14,411 nt of DNA, from positions 1 through 14,411 of the forward strand of contig JAQCAO010000025.1 in assembly GCA_027731885.1 (NCBI GenBank), written 5' to 3'. The position numbers and the translations under genes are program-made. Source of the DNA: Actinomycetota bacterium. GTDB taxonomy: Bacteria; Actinomycetota; Actinomycetes; Nanopelagicales; Nanopelagicaceae. The notes beneath the pieces were generated by a model that worked only from the letters and a program-made list of their open reading frames with translations, was not told where the DNA came from and made no database searches. This document shows, in pieces, positions 7,103 through 13,316 of this stretch. Each line of letters begins with the position of its first letter. The first letter of the stretch is position 1.

Positions 7103-7619
7103 CCATAATTTCACCATTTCGAACATACCAAAGTACATCTGACTTATCGCGAATTGTGGTTATGCGCAGTCCAACTTTTTCAACCACGCCTTCGATATCT
7201 AAAACTTTAATCTCATCGCCAACTCCATATTGATCTTCAATCAACATAAAGATTCCAGATAAAATATCGCGAACTAAAGTTTGAGCGCCGAGTCCAATAG
7301 CTAAACCGATCACACCAGCTGATGCGATTACGGGACCGAGGTTGAAACCGAATTCGCCCAAGATCATGCCGAGTGCGATTATCCAGATAACTGCTTTAAG
7401 TATTGAGGTAAGAACTGATCCAGTTGTGCGGGCGCGTTCTGCTTGGCGCTTTGCAAATCCTGGGCCAGGCTTTAAGTCGGTGGTCGCTAGTTTGGCAACA
7501 GCGCGCTCAATAGCGCGATGACCGATGCTATGGGCGATCCAGGCCGCGATCAGGACGGTGAAGATACGTAGCGGTGACCCGCTTAGCCATTCGAGAATAT
7601 TTCGGGTCTGCTCGCTCAT
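7074..7619 (-). CDS. Short MscS-family mechanosensitive channel protein, C-terminal domain missing
   Basis: This 181-residue membrane protein has two hydrophobic helices (about 17-33 and 70-88) followed by the pore-lining MscS helix (about 96-125, VIGLAIGLGAQTLVRDILSG) and the beta-domain start (YGVGDEIKVLDIEGVVEKVG, then the family block WYVRNGEIMVIGNGSQ). In usual members the chain goes on after this Ser-Gln into a longer cytoplasmic alpha/beta vestibule. Here it ends two residues later (K-R-stop). The stop and last codons lie inside the globin gene, so the missing part cannot be recovered by a simple frameshift. It could be a functional minimal channel, a lineage-wide truncation or a decaying gene. 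The reading frame is otherwise clean. A leaderless-type -10 box lies upstream. Confidence 0.85.
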   Translation of the reverse strand: MSEQTRNILEWLSGSPLRIFTVLIAAWIAHSIGHRAIERAVAKLATTDLKPGPGFAKRQAERARTTGSVLTSILKAVIWIIALGMILGEFGFNLGPVIASAGVIGLAIGLGAQTLVRDILSGIFMLIEDQYGVGDEIKVLDIEGVVEKVGLRITTIRDKSDVLWYVRNGEIMVIGNGSQKR

Positions 7620-7626
7620 AGATCAA

Positions 7627-7632
7627 ACTCTA
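7627..7632 (-). promoter_or_regulatory. Leaderless-type -10 box for the MscS-like gene
   Basis: The minus strand reads TAGAGT (TANNNT pattern) with seven bases to the ATG at 7619, which would put the transcript start on or next to the start codon. No Shine-Dalgarno sequence precedes the ATG. This arrangement is common in actinobacteria. Confidence 0.5.
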
Positions 7633-7652
7633 TGCCAATTCTTTACCAAAAA

Positions 7653-7664
7653 TTGACCTGTCAA
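7653..7664. repeat. Palindrome TTGAC-CT-GTCAA
   Basis: Perfect 5-bp inverted repeat with a 2-base centre. It overlaps the position expected for the -35 region of the leaderless MscS promoter, so it could be an operator half-site pair. On the minus strand it also contains TTGACA. Confidence 0.45.
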
Positions 7665-7670
7665 TGCGCC

Positions 7671-7697
7671 TATCTTGCACATTATTAGTGCAAGATA
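7671..7697. repeat. Perfect 10-bp inverted repeat with 7-base centre
   Basis: TATCTTGCAC (7671-7680) and GTGCAAGATA (7688-7697) are exact reverse complements around ATTATTA. It lies in the 120-bp gap between the divergent MscS-like and HNH genes. No T-tract follows on either strand, so a terminator is unlikely. An operator for a dimeric regulator or an RNA hairpin in the HNH leader fits better. Confidence 0.75.
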
Positions 7698-7706
7698 AAC
7701 CAATCG

Positions 7707-7721
7707 GCGCGAGCCACGCGC
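7707..7721. repeat. Short inverted repeat GCGCG-AGCCA-CGCGC
   Basis: A 5-bp perfect arm pair just upstream of the HNH start, the third inverted repeat in this gap. By itself it is short enough to be chance. Confidence 0.35.
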
Positions 7722-7739
7722 TTCGAAACCGGGGTATGT

Positions 7740-8255
7740 ATGTCTCGCTCGCTTGTTCTAAACGCCACCTACGAGCCGCTAGGTGTCGTAACTGAGCGCC
7801 GTGCGCTGCTGCTTGTACTTAACACCCGCGCCACCATGGTCGAGTCTTCCGGAACAGTTCTGCATTTTGCGCAGGGACAGATCGAACTCCCATCAGTTAT
7901 TCGGCTAAATAAATTTGTAAAGATTCCTTATCGCCATGCAGTTCCGCTTTCACGAAGAGCGATCTTTGCGCGCGATGCCGGTCGCTGTGTTTACTGTTCT
8001 GCACCAGCGACTTCAATAGATCATGTGATCCCGCGCTCTCGTGGCGGCGGTCACAACTGGGAGAACGTTGTATCTGCTTGCCACAAATGCAATCACTTAA
8101 AGGCTGATAAACCACTAAAAGATTTAGGATGGAGACTTCGCTCACTTCCTCGTGAACCCGTTGGTGCAGCTTGGCGAATTCTGGGTACCGGACGCACTGA
8201 TAATCGATGGCTGCCTTACTTAGAGCCATTTGGTGTGGCTGCAGCTACCGCTTAA
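7740..8255 (+). CDS. HNH endonuclease of the conserved actinobacterial type
   Basis: This is a 171-residue protein. The N-terminal part (SRSLVLNATYEPLGVVTERR, 2-21) is the conserved, uncharacterised segment of this family. The C-terminal HNH zinc finger has Cys83-x2-Cys86, Asp94-His95 in TSIDHVIPRSRGGGHNWENV, Asn108, then Cys114-x2-Cys117 and His119 in ACHKCNHLKADK. All metal and catalytic positions are present. The family is nearly universal in actinobacteria and lies by glbO/pepN in M. tuberculosis (Rv2469c, from memory), which argues for a housekeeping DNA role rather than a mobile or defence nuclease. Its true function is unknown. The start ATG at 7740 gives the standard N-terminus. GGGG lies close upstream but no good Shine-Dalgarno is seen. 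Confidence 0.92.
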   Translation: MSRSLVLNATYEPLGVVTERRALLLVLNTRATMVESSGTVLHFAQGQIELPSVIRLNKFVKIPYRHAVPLSRRAIFARDAGRCVYCSAPATSIDHVIPRSRGGGHNWENVVSACHKCNHLKADKPLKDLGWRLRSLPREPVGAAWRILGTGRTDNRWLPYLEPFGVAAATA

Positions 8256-8261
8256 CTGATT

Positions 8262-8267
8262 TACACT
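8262..8267 (+). promoter_or_regulatory. Leaderless-type -10 box for the small membrane protein gene
   Basis: TACACT (TANNNT pattern) stands seven bases before the ATG at 8275, and there is no Shine-Dalgarno sequence. A transcript starting at the ATG itself is therefore likely, made independently of the upstream HNH gene that ends at 8255. Confidence 0.5.
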
Positions 8268-8274
8268 TACATCC

Positions 8275-8493
8275 ATGATCAATCACTTTGCTTCCTTCGC
8301 ACTAGCCTTTTCACAGAGCACTCAAGAAGACGGAACAGTCGCTGGTGAAGGTTTAAGCGCAGTCGAAACCTTTACTTATTTCTTTGCAGCGCCAGTTGTG
8401 CTATTTCTTGTAATCTCGTTGATTACATATGCACTTACGGGAGAGCGAAAGAAGAACGAGAAGAATAGTTCTATCATAACTTCTATCGATTAA
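8275..8493 (+). CDS. Small single-pass membrane protein of unknown function
   Basis: This is a 72-residue protein. The N-terminal half is short and polar with a Gly-rich stretch (EDGTVAGEGLSAVETFTYF). One hydrophobic helix spans about 35-53 (FFAAPVVLFLVISLITYAL), followed by a strongly charged tail (GERKKNEKN) that should stay in the cytoplasm by the positive-inside rule. Similar tiny one-helix proteins occur at this place (beside HNH and pepN) in other actinobacteria as I recall, but I know no function. The coding status is supported by the promoter spacing and by a stop that abuts the pepN stop with no gap. Confidence 0.75.
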   Translation: MINHFASFALAFSQSTQEDGTVAGEGLSAVETFTYFFAAPVVLFLVISLITYALTGERKKNEKNSSIITSID

Positions 8494-11034
8494 TCAACGA
8501 AGATCAACAGCGCGCGCCTTTAGCGCACGAGTCATAGCATCGCGACCTTCCGCCACAGTTCGGCGCAGGGCAGCGGATGCATCTTTACCAGTTACATCTA
8601 GCCAGTGTTGCGCCTTCTTTACTGTCTCATCACTAATTGCCCAAGTTGGGAAAGTCAGCGTCGCAGTCGTTTCCGCGATCTCATACCCCTTGGTCGACCA
8701 AACTTTTAGGATGGCATCAAAGTAATCATCAACAAAGGCTTCAAGTAAGTCGCAATGAATGCTCTCGTTAAAGCCACGGCACTTGTACGAGTGAATCGTG
8801 TTGCTTAAATCATCAGTAGTGATGGATTTGAAGGCAGCAACTTTCGCTTCGTGGCTTGGCAGGGCAGCGTGAGCATATGCAACATACTGCTTTCCGTGAG
8901 CAGTCTTATCGCGCTCTCCTTCAGCTTGGATATCTGCGACGCCAAAGATCCCGCGCTTTACTCCGCATAAGAAGACATACCAGCGAAGATCAGCATCCAT
9001 GGTTAATCCATCAACAGAACCATTTAGCATTTTCTTTAGAGTTTCAAACTGTGCCGGCGTGAATGCGTTATTTGCAAAGGCGCGCGCATATTGCAGCTGG
9101 GCATCGCTGCCAGGCTGGGAAGAGCTAAGTAACTCTTGTACAGTATTTGCCACCGAGAGGCGAACCGCGTCACGGTTCTTCGGTGCTAGATATGCCCAAA
9201 TTGCAGTGTCAATCTGCATAAACGTTGCAGTGATCATTGATATATCGGTCTCATCCTTGAGCGCACCAAGTGCAATTTCAATGTAGTCACTTGCTGAAAG
9301 TTCACCATCGCGGGTTGAATCCCAGAGCGAAGCCCAGATAAGGCCACGAGCGAGCGAATCATCTAATTTGCCCAAGTACTTCTTCATTGTTGCGACAGAT
9401 TGGTCATCAAAACGTAACTTGGCATAAGTTTGATCGTGATCGTTGATCAACAGCAAGTCGGCTGCTTTCTTGCCAGCTAGTTCTTTAATCTCGGTTAATT
9501 CGCCTGCGATATCAACTTCAATACTTTCACGGCGCACCAAGGCATCGCCTGCGATATCGAAAAGGCCAAGATATAAACGGTGCGGGCGCAGTTCTTTAGA
9601 TCCAACCGGCATTGGTGGTACCTCTTGCTGTACCGCAACCGATGCATATTTATCACCATCGAAGTTGATGACCGGGCGAAGCGTGTTGACGCCTGCGGTG
9701 CGTAGCCAAGTTGAAACCCAAGCGGTGAGATCCTTGCCGCTTGTGGCTTCTAACTCAGTAATCAGATCACTTAATTCAGTATTGGCATATGCGTGCTTAG
9801 CAAAGTACTTGCGAAGCCCAGCGATAAAGTTATCGCGGCCAACGTGGGCAACTAGTTGTTGCAGTACTGATGCGCCTTTAGCGTATGAGATTCCATCAAA
9901 GTTGGTGCGGACATCATCAAGATCTTTCATCTCAACTGCAATTGGGTGCGTTGAAGACAATTGATCTGCGCGGTATGCCCAGTTTTTGCGGACAGAGTTA
10001 AACTCTGTCCACGCGTTCTTGTACTTGGTTGACTCACTTACCGCCATATAAGAAGCCCATTCGGCGAAGGATTCATTGAGCCAAAGGTCCTGCCACCATT
10101 TCATTGTGACTAGGTCACCAAACCACATGTGCGCCATCTCGTGATGAATCGTTGTGGCGCGGCTGATGTAGCTGCGTTCGGTAACTTTACTGCGGAAGAT
10201 CAAGACATCTTCGTGGAAGGTAACGCAACCGACATTTTCCATTGCGCCCCAGTTATATTCTGCAACAGCGATCTGGTCGTACTTACCAAAGGGATAGGCC
10301 AATCCAAAGGTCTTTTCAAAGTAGGCAAAGCCTTGTTTGGTGACTTCAAAGATATTTGCAGCGTCTACATATTGAAAGAATGATTTGCGCGCATAGATCC
10401 CAAGAGGAATCGTCTTTTCACCTTTATATTCATCATGAACTGAGGTGTATGCACCTGCCACGATTGCGGTGACGTAGGTTGAAATGACCTGTGATGTCGC
10501 AAATTGTGTTTGCTTGCGATCGCCATCGAGTTCTTTAGTCGATTCAATACCGTAATTCGAAATAACCGCCCAGTGATTTGGGGTAATCGTACTGATTGTG
10601 AAAGTCGCTTTCTGATCTGGCTGGTCAAAGCAGGCATACATACGGCGCGCATCACCGGTTTCAAACTGGGTGTACAGATAAACCTCGTTATCGGCTGGAT
10701 CGACAAAGCGATGCAATCCTTCGCCAGAGTTTGAGTAAATACCTTCGTGTTCGATTTCTAGAGTGTTATCTGCCGCGATCGCAGGCAAGAAGATTGTTTC
10801 GCCATCAAATTTAGGATCAAAATCTGCGCCATTGAGCTTGGCGCTTACTACGCGCTTACCAACACAATCTATAAATGTGGTCGCACCTGGCTTGAGCCCG
10901 GCGAATTTAACCCTCGTTTTAACCAAGAATGTCTCGGCACCGACAGTCACATCTAAATCTATTTTGTAACTCTCAACTTTGATGATCTCTGAACGCTGGG
11001 TGGCTTCGATTTGCGTGATATTTGTACCTGGCAC
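8494..11034 (-). CDS. pepN: Aminopeptidase N, M1 family zinc metallopeptidase
   Basis: PepN removes N-terminal residues from peptides in the cytoplasm, the last stage of protein turnover. The length (846) is that of actinobacterial PepN. The exopeptidase motif GAMEN is at 263-267. The zinc site HEMAH is at 298-302, with the third ligand Glu321 in WLNESFAEW. The N-terminal beta domain carries the conserved TQFETGDARRMYACFDQPD block, and the C-terminal half is the helical ERAP1_C-like domain. Start: a GTG at 11032-11034 with a strong AAAGGAG five bases upstream. The downstream stop abuts the stop of the convergent small membrane protein. No signal peptide is present. Confidence 0.97.
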   Translation of the reverse strand: MPGTNITQIEATQRSEIIKVESYKIDLDVTVGAETFLVKTRVKFAGLKPGATTFIDCVGKRVVSAKLNGADFDPKFDGETIFLPAIAADNTLEIEHEGIYSNSGEGLHRFVDPADNEVYLYTQFETGDARRMYACFDQPDQKATFTISTITPNHWAVISNYGIESTKELDGDRKQTQFATSQVISTYVTAIVAGAYTSVHDEYKGEKTIPLGIYARKSFFQYVDAANIFEVTKQGFAYFEKTFGLAYPFGKYDQIAVAEYNWGAMENVGCVTFHEDVLIFRSKVTERSYISRATTIHHEMAHMWFGDLVTMKWWQDLWLNESFAEWASYMAVSESTKYKNAWTEFNSVRKNWAYRADQLSSTHPIAVEMKDLDDVRTNFDGISYAKGASVLQQLVAHVGRDNFIAGLRKYFAKHAYANTELSDLITELEATSGKDLTAWVSTWLRTAGVNTLRPVINFDGDKYASVAVQQEVPPMPVGSKELRPHRLYLGLFDIAGDALVRRESIEVDIAGELTEIKELAGKKAADLLLINDHDQTYAKLRFDDQSVATMKKYLGKLDDSLARGLIWASLWDSTRDGELSASDYIEIALGALKDETDISMITATFMQIDTAIWAYLAPKNRDAVRLSVANTVQELLSSSQPGSDAQLQYARAFANNAFTPAQFETLKKMLNGSVDGLTMDADLRWYVFLCGVKRGIFGVADIQAEGERDKTAHGKQYVAYAHAALPSHEAKVAAFKSITTDDLSNTIHSYKCRGFNESIHCDLLEAFVDDYFDAILKVWSTKGYEIAETTATLTFPTWAISDETVKKAQHWLDVTGKDASAALRRTVAEGRDAMTRALKARAVDLR

Positions 11035-11039
11035 GACGG

Positions 11040-11046
11040 CTCCTTT
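11040..11046 (-). promoter_or_regulatory. Strong ribosome binding site fixing the pepN GTG start
   Basis: The minus strand reads AAAGGAG followed by five bases (CCGTC) and GTG. This is the best Shine-Dalgarno match in the window and supports the GTG at 11034 over any internal start. Confidence 0.75.
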
Positions 11047-11069
11047 GAGGCTGATTTTTTTGCTTCTCG

Positions 11070-11076
11070 TAGTCTA
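11070..11076. promoter_or_regulatory. Overlapping back-to-back -10 candidates for pepN and trmB
   Basis: TAGTCTA reads as TAGTCT on the plus strand (toward trmB) and TAGACT on the minus strand (toward pepN), both of the TANNNT pattern. The two genes diverge with 61 bases between starts, so their promoters must share this space. No clear -35 boxes are seen. Confidence 0.35.
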
Positions 11077-11095
11077 ATCGTGAAAGAGTTGTGCT

Positions 11096-11755
11096 GTGGA
11101 ACCCATGACTAATCGAAGTTATCGCCTGCGAGGGGTTCGGATCACCCCATCACAACAAGCAGCCCGCGATAATTTGTGGGCGATATATGGCGTCGCTACT
11201 GCAGAATCTCAAATCGAATTAGATTCTCTTTTTCTTAAGAAGCAACCAATCATTATGGAAATTGGATATGGCATGGGTGAAGCCACCTGGCAGATCGCCA
11301 AAGCGAGCCCCGATATCAATTACTTAGGGGTTGAAGTGCATATGCCAGGCGCGGGAAAGTTGATGGCTAAATTAGCCGAACACGAGATTACAAATGTTAG
11401 ATTGATCGAACGTGATGTCTTTGAGGTTTTTCACTACATTGTTAAAGATGCGAGTCTTGATGGTGTCCATTTATTCTTCCCTGATCCGTGGCCAAAGAAG
11501 CGCCACTTTAAGCGCCGAATAATCCAAGAACGTTTTTTAAATGAAGTTGCGGCAAAGTTGAAGCCAGGCGGATATCTTCATATCGCAACCGATTGGGTTC
11601 CGTATGCCGAATGGATTACCGAAGTGTTCTCGCGGAGCAGCCTATTTATTGGGGGAGTCATAGCCCGCCCAGATTCACGCCCACTCACCAGATTTGAAGG
11701 ACAAGGAATTTCTAAAGATCACGCAGTTAATGACTTTAAATTCCTGAAAGCTTAA
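11096..11755 (+). CDS. trmB: tRNA (guanine-N7)-methyltransferase (m7G46)
   Basis: TrmB methylates N7 of G46 in the variable loop of tRNAs using S-adenosylmethionine. The Rossmann motif I EIGYGMGEATW (residues 56-66) binds the cofactor. The family hallmark FFPDPWPKKRHFKRRI is intact and is followed by LKPGGYLHIATDW. The length of 219 is normal. The start is uncertain by three codons: GTG at 11096, preceded by GAAAGAG seven bases upstream, or ATG at 11105. I prefer the GTG because of that spacing. The gene diverges from pepN and converges on rpiB with a single base between the two stops. Confidence 0.96.
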   Translation: MEPMTNRSYRLRGVRITPSQQAARDNLWAIYGVATAESQIELDSLFLKKQPIIMEIGYGMGEATWQIAKASPDINYLGVEVHMPGAGKLMAKLAEHEITNVRLIERDVFEVFHYIVKDASLDGVHLFFPDPWPKKRHFKRRIIQERFLNEVAAKLKPGGYLHIATDWVPYAEWITEVFSRSSLFIGGVIARPDSRPLTRFEGQGISKDHAVNDFKFLKA

Positions 11756-11756
11756 T

Positions 11757-12212
11757 TTAGATATTTCCGGTCTCTTCATATTTAGAGATCAGATTGATTC
11801 TTCGGATGTGGCGTTCGTCATTACTAAATGGTGTAGCAATGAAGGCATCAATAATTGATTTACATTCTGCAATTGAGTGCATGCGCCCGCCAATTGCCAC
11901 AACATTTGCATTGTTATGTTCTTTCCCAAGTTTTGCGGTTTCAATGTTCCAGGCAAGAGCAGCGCGCACACCCTTGACCTTATTCGCTGCCATTTGTTCA
12001 CCGTTTCCAGATCCGCCCAGAACAATTCCGAGCGATTCAGGATCTTTGGCGGCGGCGATTGCCGCAGGTATACAAAAGACTGGATAGTCATCTAAGGCGT
12101 CGTATTCGTAAGGTCCGTGGTCAGTAACATCGTGCCCGCTATTTACGAGATGTTCAATTAACTCAGTTTTTAACTCGAGCCCAGCATGATCGCTACCAAT
12201 GTGTAAACGCAT
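11757..12212 (-). CDS. rpiB: Ribose-5-phosphate isomerase B
   Basis: RpiB interconverts ribose 5-phosphate and ribulose 5-phosphate in the non-oxidative pentose phosphate pathway. The 151-residue protein starts MRLHIGSDHAGLELK with the phosphate/substrate residues Asp8 and His9. The glycine loop GGSGNGEQM (66-74) carries Glu72 where E. coli RpiB has an active-site Cys, which is the actinobacterial variant using Glu as base. HNNANVVAIGGR (99-110) and the late HIRRI (135-139) supply the remaining sugar-phosphate contacts. The ATG at 12212 is the family start. The gene is separated from the upstream secreted-protein gene by a strong terminator, so it should have its own promoter in 12213-12260, where I can identify no convincing pair of boxes. 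Confidence 0.96.
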   Translation of the reverse strand: MRLHIGSDHAGLELKTELIEHLVNSGHDVTDHGPYEYDALDDYPVFCIPAAIAAAKDPESLGIVLGGSGNGEQMAANKVKGVRAALAWNIETAKLGKEHNNANVVAIGGRMHSIAECKSIIDAFIATPFSNDERHIRRINLISKYEETGNI

Positions 12213-12260
12213 GTCTGAAGTCTCTCACGCAGGTAATTAACCGCCTGTGACCGCAACAAC

Positions 12261-12300
12261 GAAAAACCCGCCGCGTAGGAGAAAGCGCGACGGGTTTTTC
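12261..12300 (-). terminator. Strong rho-independent terminator, able to act in both directions
   Basis: GAAAAACCCG (12261-12270) pairs perfectly with CGGGTTTTTC (12291-12300). After one C/A mismatch, CGCG pairs with CGCG, giving about 14 pairs around a 10-base loop. A T-tract is present on either strand. It lies 40 bases past the stop of the secreted-protein gene on the minus strand, so that gene is the likely client. It also insulates rpiB. Confidence 0.9.
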
Positions 12301-12339
12301 TACCCTTGGAGGAACTACATGCCGTTAGGCACTAGTTAC

Positions 12340-13062
12340 TTATGATGGTGAACCTGCAGGTGCAGGAACCTTTGGAGCCTGACTCATGTCGCCCATTCTT
12401 GGACCACCGTGAGCGCGACCGCCTTTGTCACCTTTACCTTTTTTACCTTTATTTTTTCCTACTCCTAGACCACTCTTGCCACCAACTCGATCTACTTGAG
12501 CGGTTACGTGAGCAGTCAGGTCAGCCTTACGAGTTGTTGCTTGTGCAGCAGTCAACTTTCCGGCGGTTACAGCAGCATCGATTCGCTTACTTGCTTCAGC
12601 AACTAATACCGAAATTAGTTCTGCCTTCTTCGCACCTGCGATTGCACCGAGTGATTCACCTGCTGCAAGACGGGTACGAATAGTTGCGCTATCGACGCCG
12701 ATTGTCTTGGAAACCAGAGCTTCTAAAGCAGCGCGATCTTCACTCATTGGACCGATTCCCTTGCCAGGTCCGCCGTTGCCACGAAGTGGTGCAGCCGCAA
12801 TGAGAGCCGCCTTAATCGCATCTGCTTGTGCTTGTGTAATTGTGCCCTTAGCGACGAGCGCTGCTAGTGCCGAAGCGACTGCCGCTTCTGGTGCCTTCAC
12901 ATTCGTCATTGGATTGGCGATCCCAGTTGAGGAGGTTCGAGTTGTCTTAGTCGCGACAACCTTAGTTTTTGATGATGCTTGGCTGATTCCAACTGATCCG
13001 ATTGTTAGCGCAACAGTTGTAATCGCTACTGCGATCACTGTCTTTTTCGATGACATTTGCAT
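12340..13062 (-). CDS. Secreted helical protein with Gly/Lys-rich C-terminal tail, function unknown
   Basis: This is a 240-residue protein. A signal peptide is clear: Lys-Lys, a hydrophobic run at about 9-27, and a likely cut after SQA (27-29). The mature part has three predicted helical segments with module-like sequence. VAKGTITQAQADAIKAAL (70-87) and VTAGKLTAAQATTRKADL (165-182) are clearly alike ('xxGxITxAQAxxxKAxL'). Between them lies IGVDSATIRTRLAAGESLGA (121-140). Similar GKLTQ/QAD modules occur in secreted actinobacterial proteins and resemble YckD/DUF2680-type sequences, with no known activity. The tail (about 194-222) is rich in Gly and Lys and very basic, ending in a Pro/Ala/Ser stretch. 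No Cys is present. GAAAGGA upstream supports the ATG at 13062. The ATG two codons later is also possible. A strong terminator follows. Confidence 0.85.
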   Translation of the reverse strand: MQMSSKKTVIAVAITTVALTIGSVGISQASSKTKVVATKTTRTSSTGIANPMTNVKAPEAAVASALAALVAKGTITQAQADAIKAALIAAAPLRGNGGPGKGIGPMSEDRAALEALVSKTIGVDSATIRTRLAAGESLGAIAGAKKAELISVLVAEASKRIDAAVTAGKLTAAQATTRKADLTAHVTAQVDRVGGKSGLGVGKNKGKKGKGDKGGRAHGGPRMGDMSQAPKVPAPAGSPS

Positions 13063-13090
13063 GCCGTCCTTTCATACCGTGGAGCACATT

Positions 13091-13111
13091 GCCGAAACTC
13101 TAGATTTCGGC
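13091..13111. repeat. Perfect 7-bp inverted repeat GCCGAAA-7-TTTCGGC
   Basis: The arms 13091-13097 and 13105-13111 are exact reverse complements around CTCTAGA. It lies 28 bases upstream of the minus-strand secreted-protein start. It could be an operator or a leader hairpin. Without a T-tract on the relevant side it is a poor terminator. Confidence 0.55.
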
Positions 13112-13155
13112 TATTCGTAGATAACTACCTGATGCTTAAGAAAGTACTCCTAATT

Positions 13156-13195
13156 CCTGAGAGACTCTTGCGAGTTTTCCTTGAGAGCTCCTGCG
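13156..13195. repeat. Imperfect direct repeat, two 17-base copies
   Basis: CCTGAGAGACTCTTGCG (13156-13172) and CCTTGAGAGCTCCTGCG (13179-13195) agree at most positions if one base is shifted in each. They are 23 bases apart. Each holds an internal near-palindrome (AGAGACTCT and GAGAGCTC). They may be paired regulator sites upstream of the collagen-like gene. Confidence 0.35.
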
Positions 13196-13307
13196 TACGA
13201 AAGGGGGTATTCCTACAGGCTCAAAGAGAAATCTCAGGGGAAGCCCTCTTCGCCAACCTCAATGCCCACTTCACACTTTTATCCGAAGACCTTTATCCAA
13301 TGGGCCT

Positions 13308-13312
13308 GGAGG
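13308..13312 (+). promoter_or_regulatory. Ribosome binding site of the collagen-like gene
   Basis: GGAGG stands four bases before the ATG at 13317, a strong match that sets the start of the signal peptide. Confidence 0.7.
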
Positions 13313-13316
13313 TTCC

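Larger units (their letters stand above)
13063..13316. other. 254-bp divergent intergenic region between two secreted-protein genes
   Basis: It contains no convincing gene: the small open frames here have no family resemblance or good start signals and run into the flanking genes. It holds a perfect hairpin near the minus-strand gene, a pair of imperfect 17-base repeats, and an inverted copy of their CCTGAGA core near 13235. I looked for known riboswitch signatures and recognised none. Confidence 0.6.

Noticed and set aside
1059..7103. Shared 13-mer CGTTCCCTATAAC at 1059-1071 and 7091-7103
   Set aside because: About one or more chance 13-base matches are expected in a window of this length, and the second copy is inside coding sequence.
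7671..7697. Palindrome as a rho-independent terminator
   Set aside because: No T-tract follows on either strand, and it lies between divergent starts rather than after a gene end.
9443..9964. 173-residue open frame antisense to pepN
   Set aside because: It lies wholly within the pepN coding region, is Ser/Arg-rich without family resemblance, and is explained by pepN codon bias.
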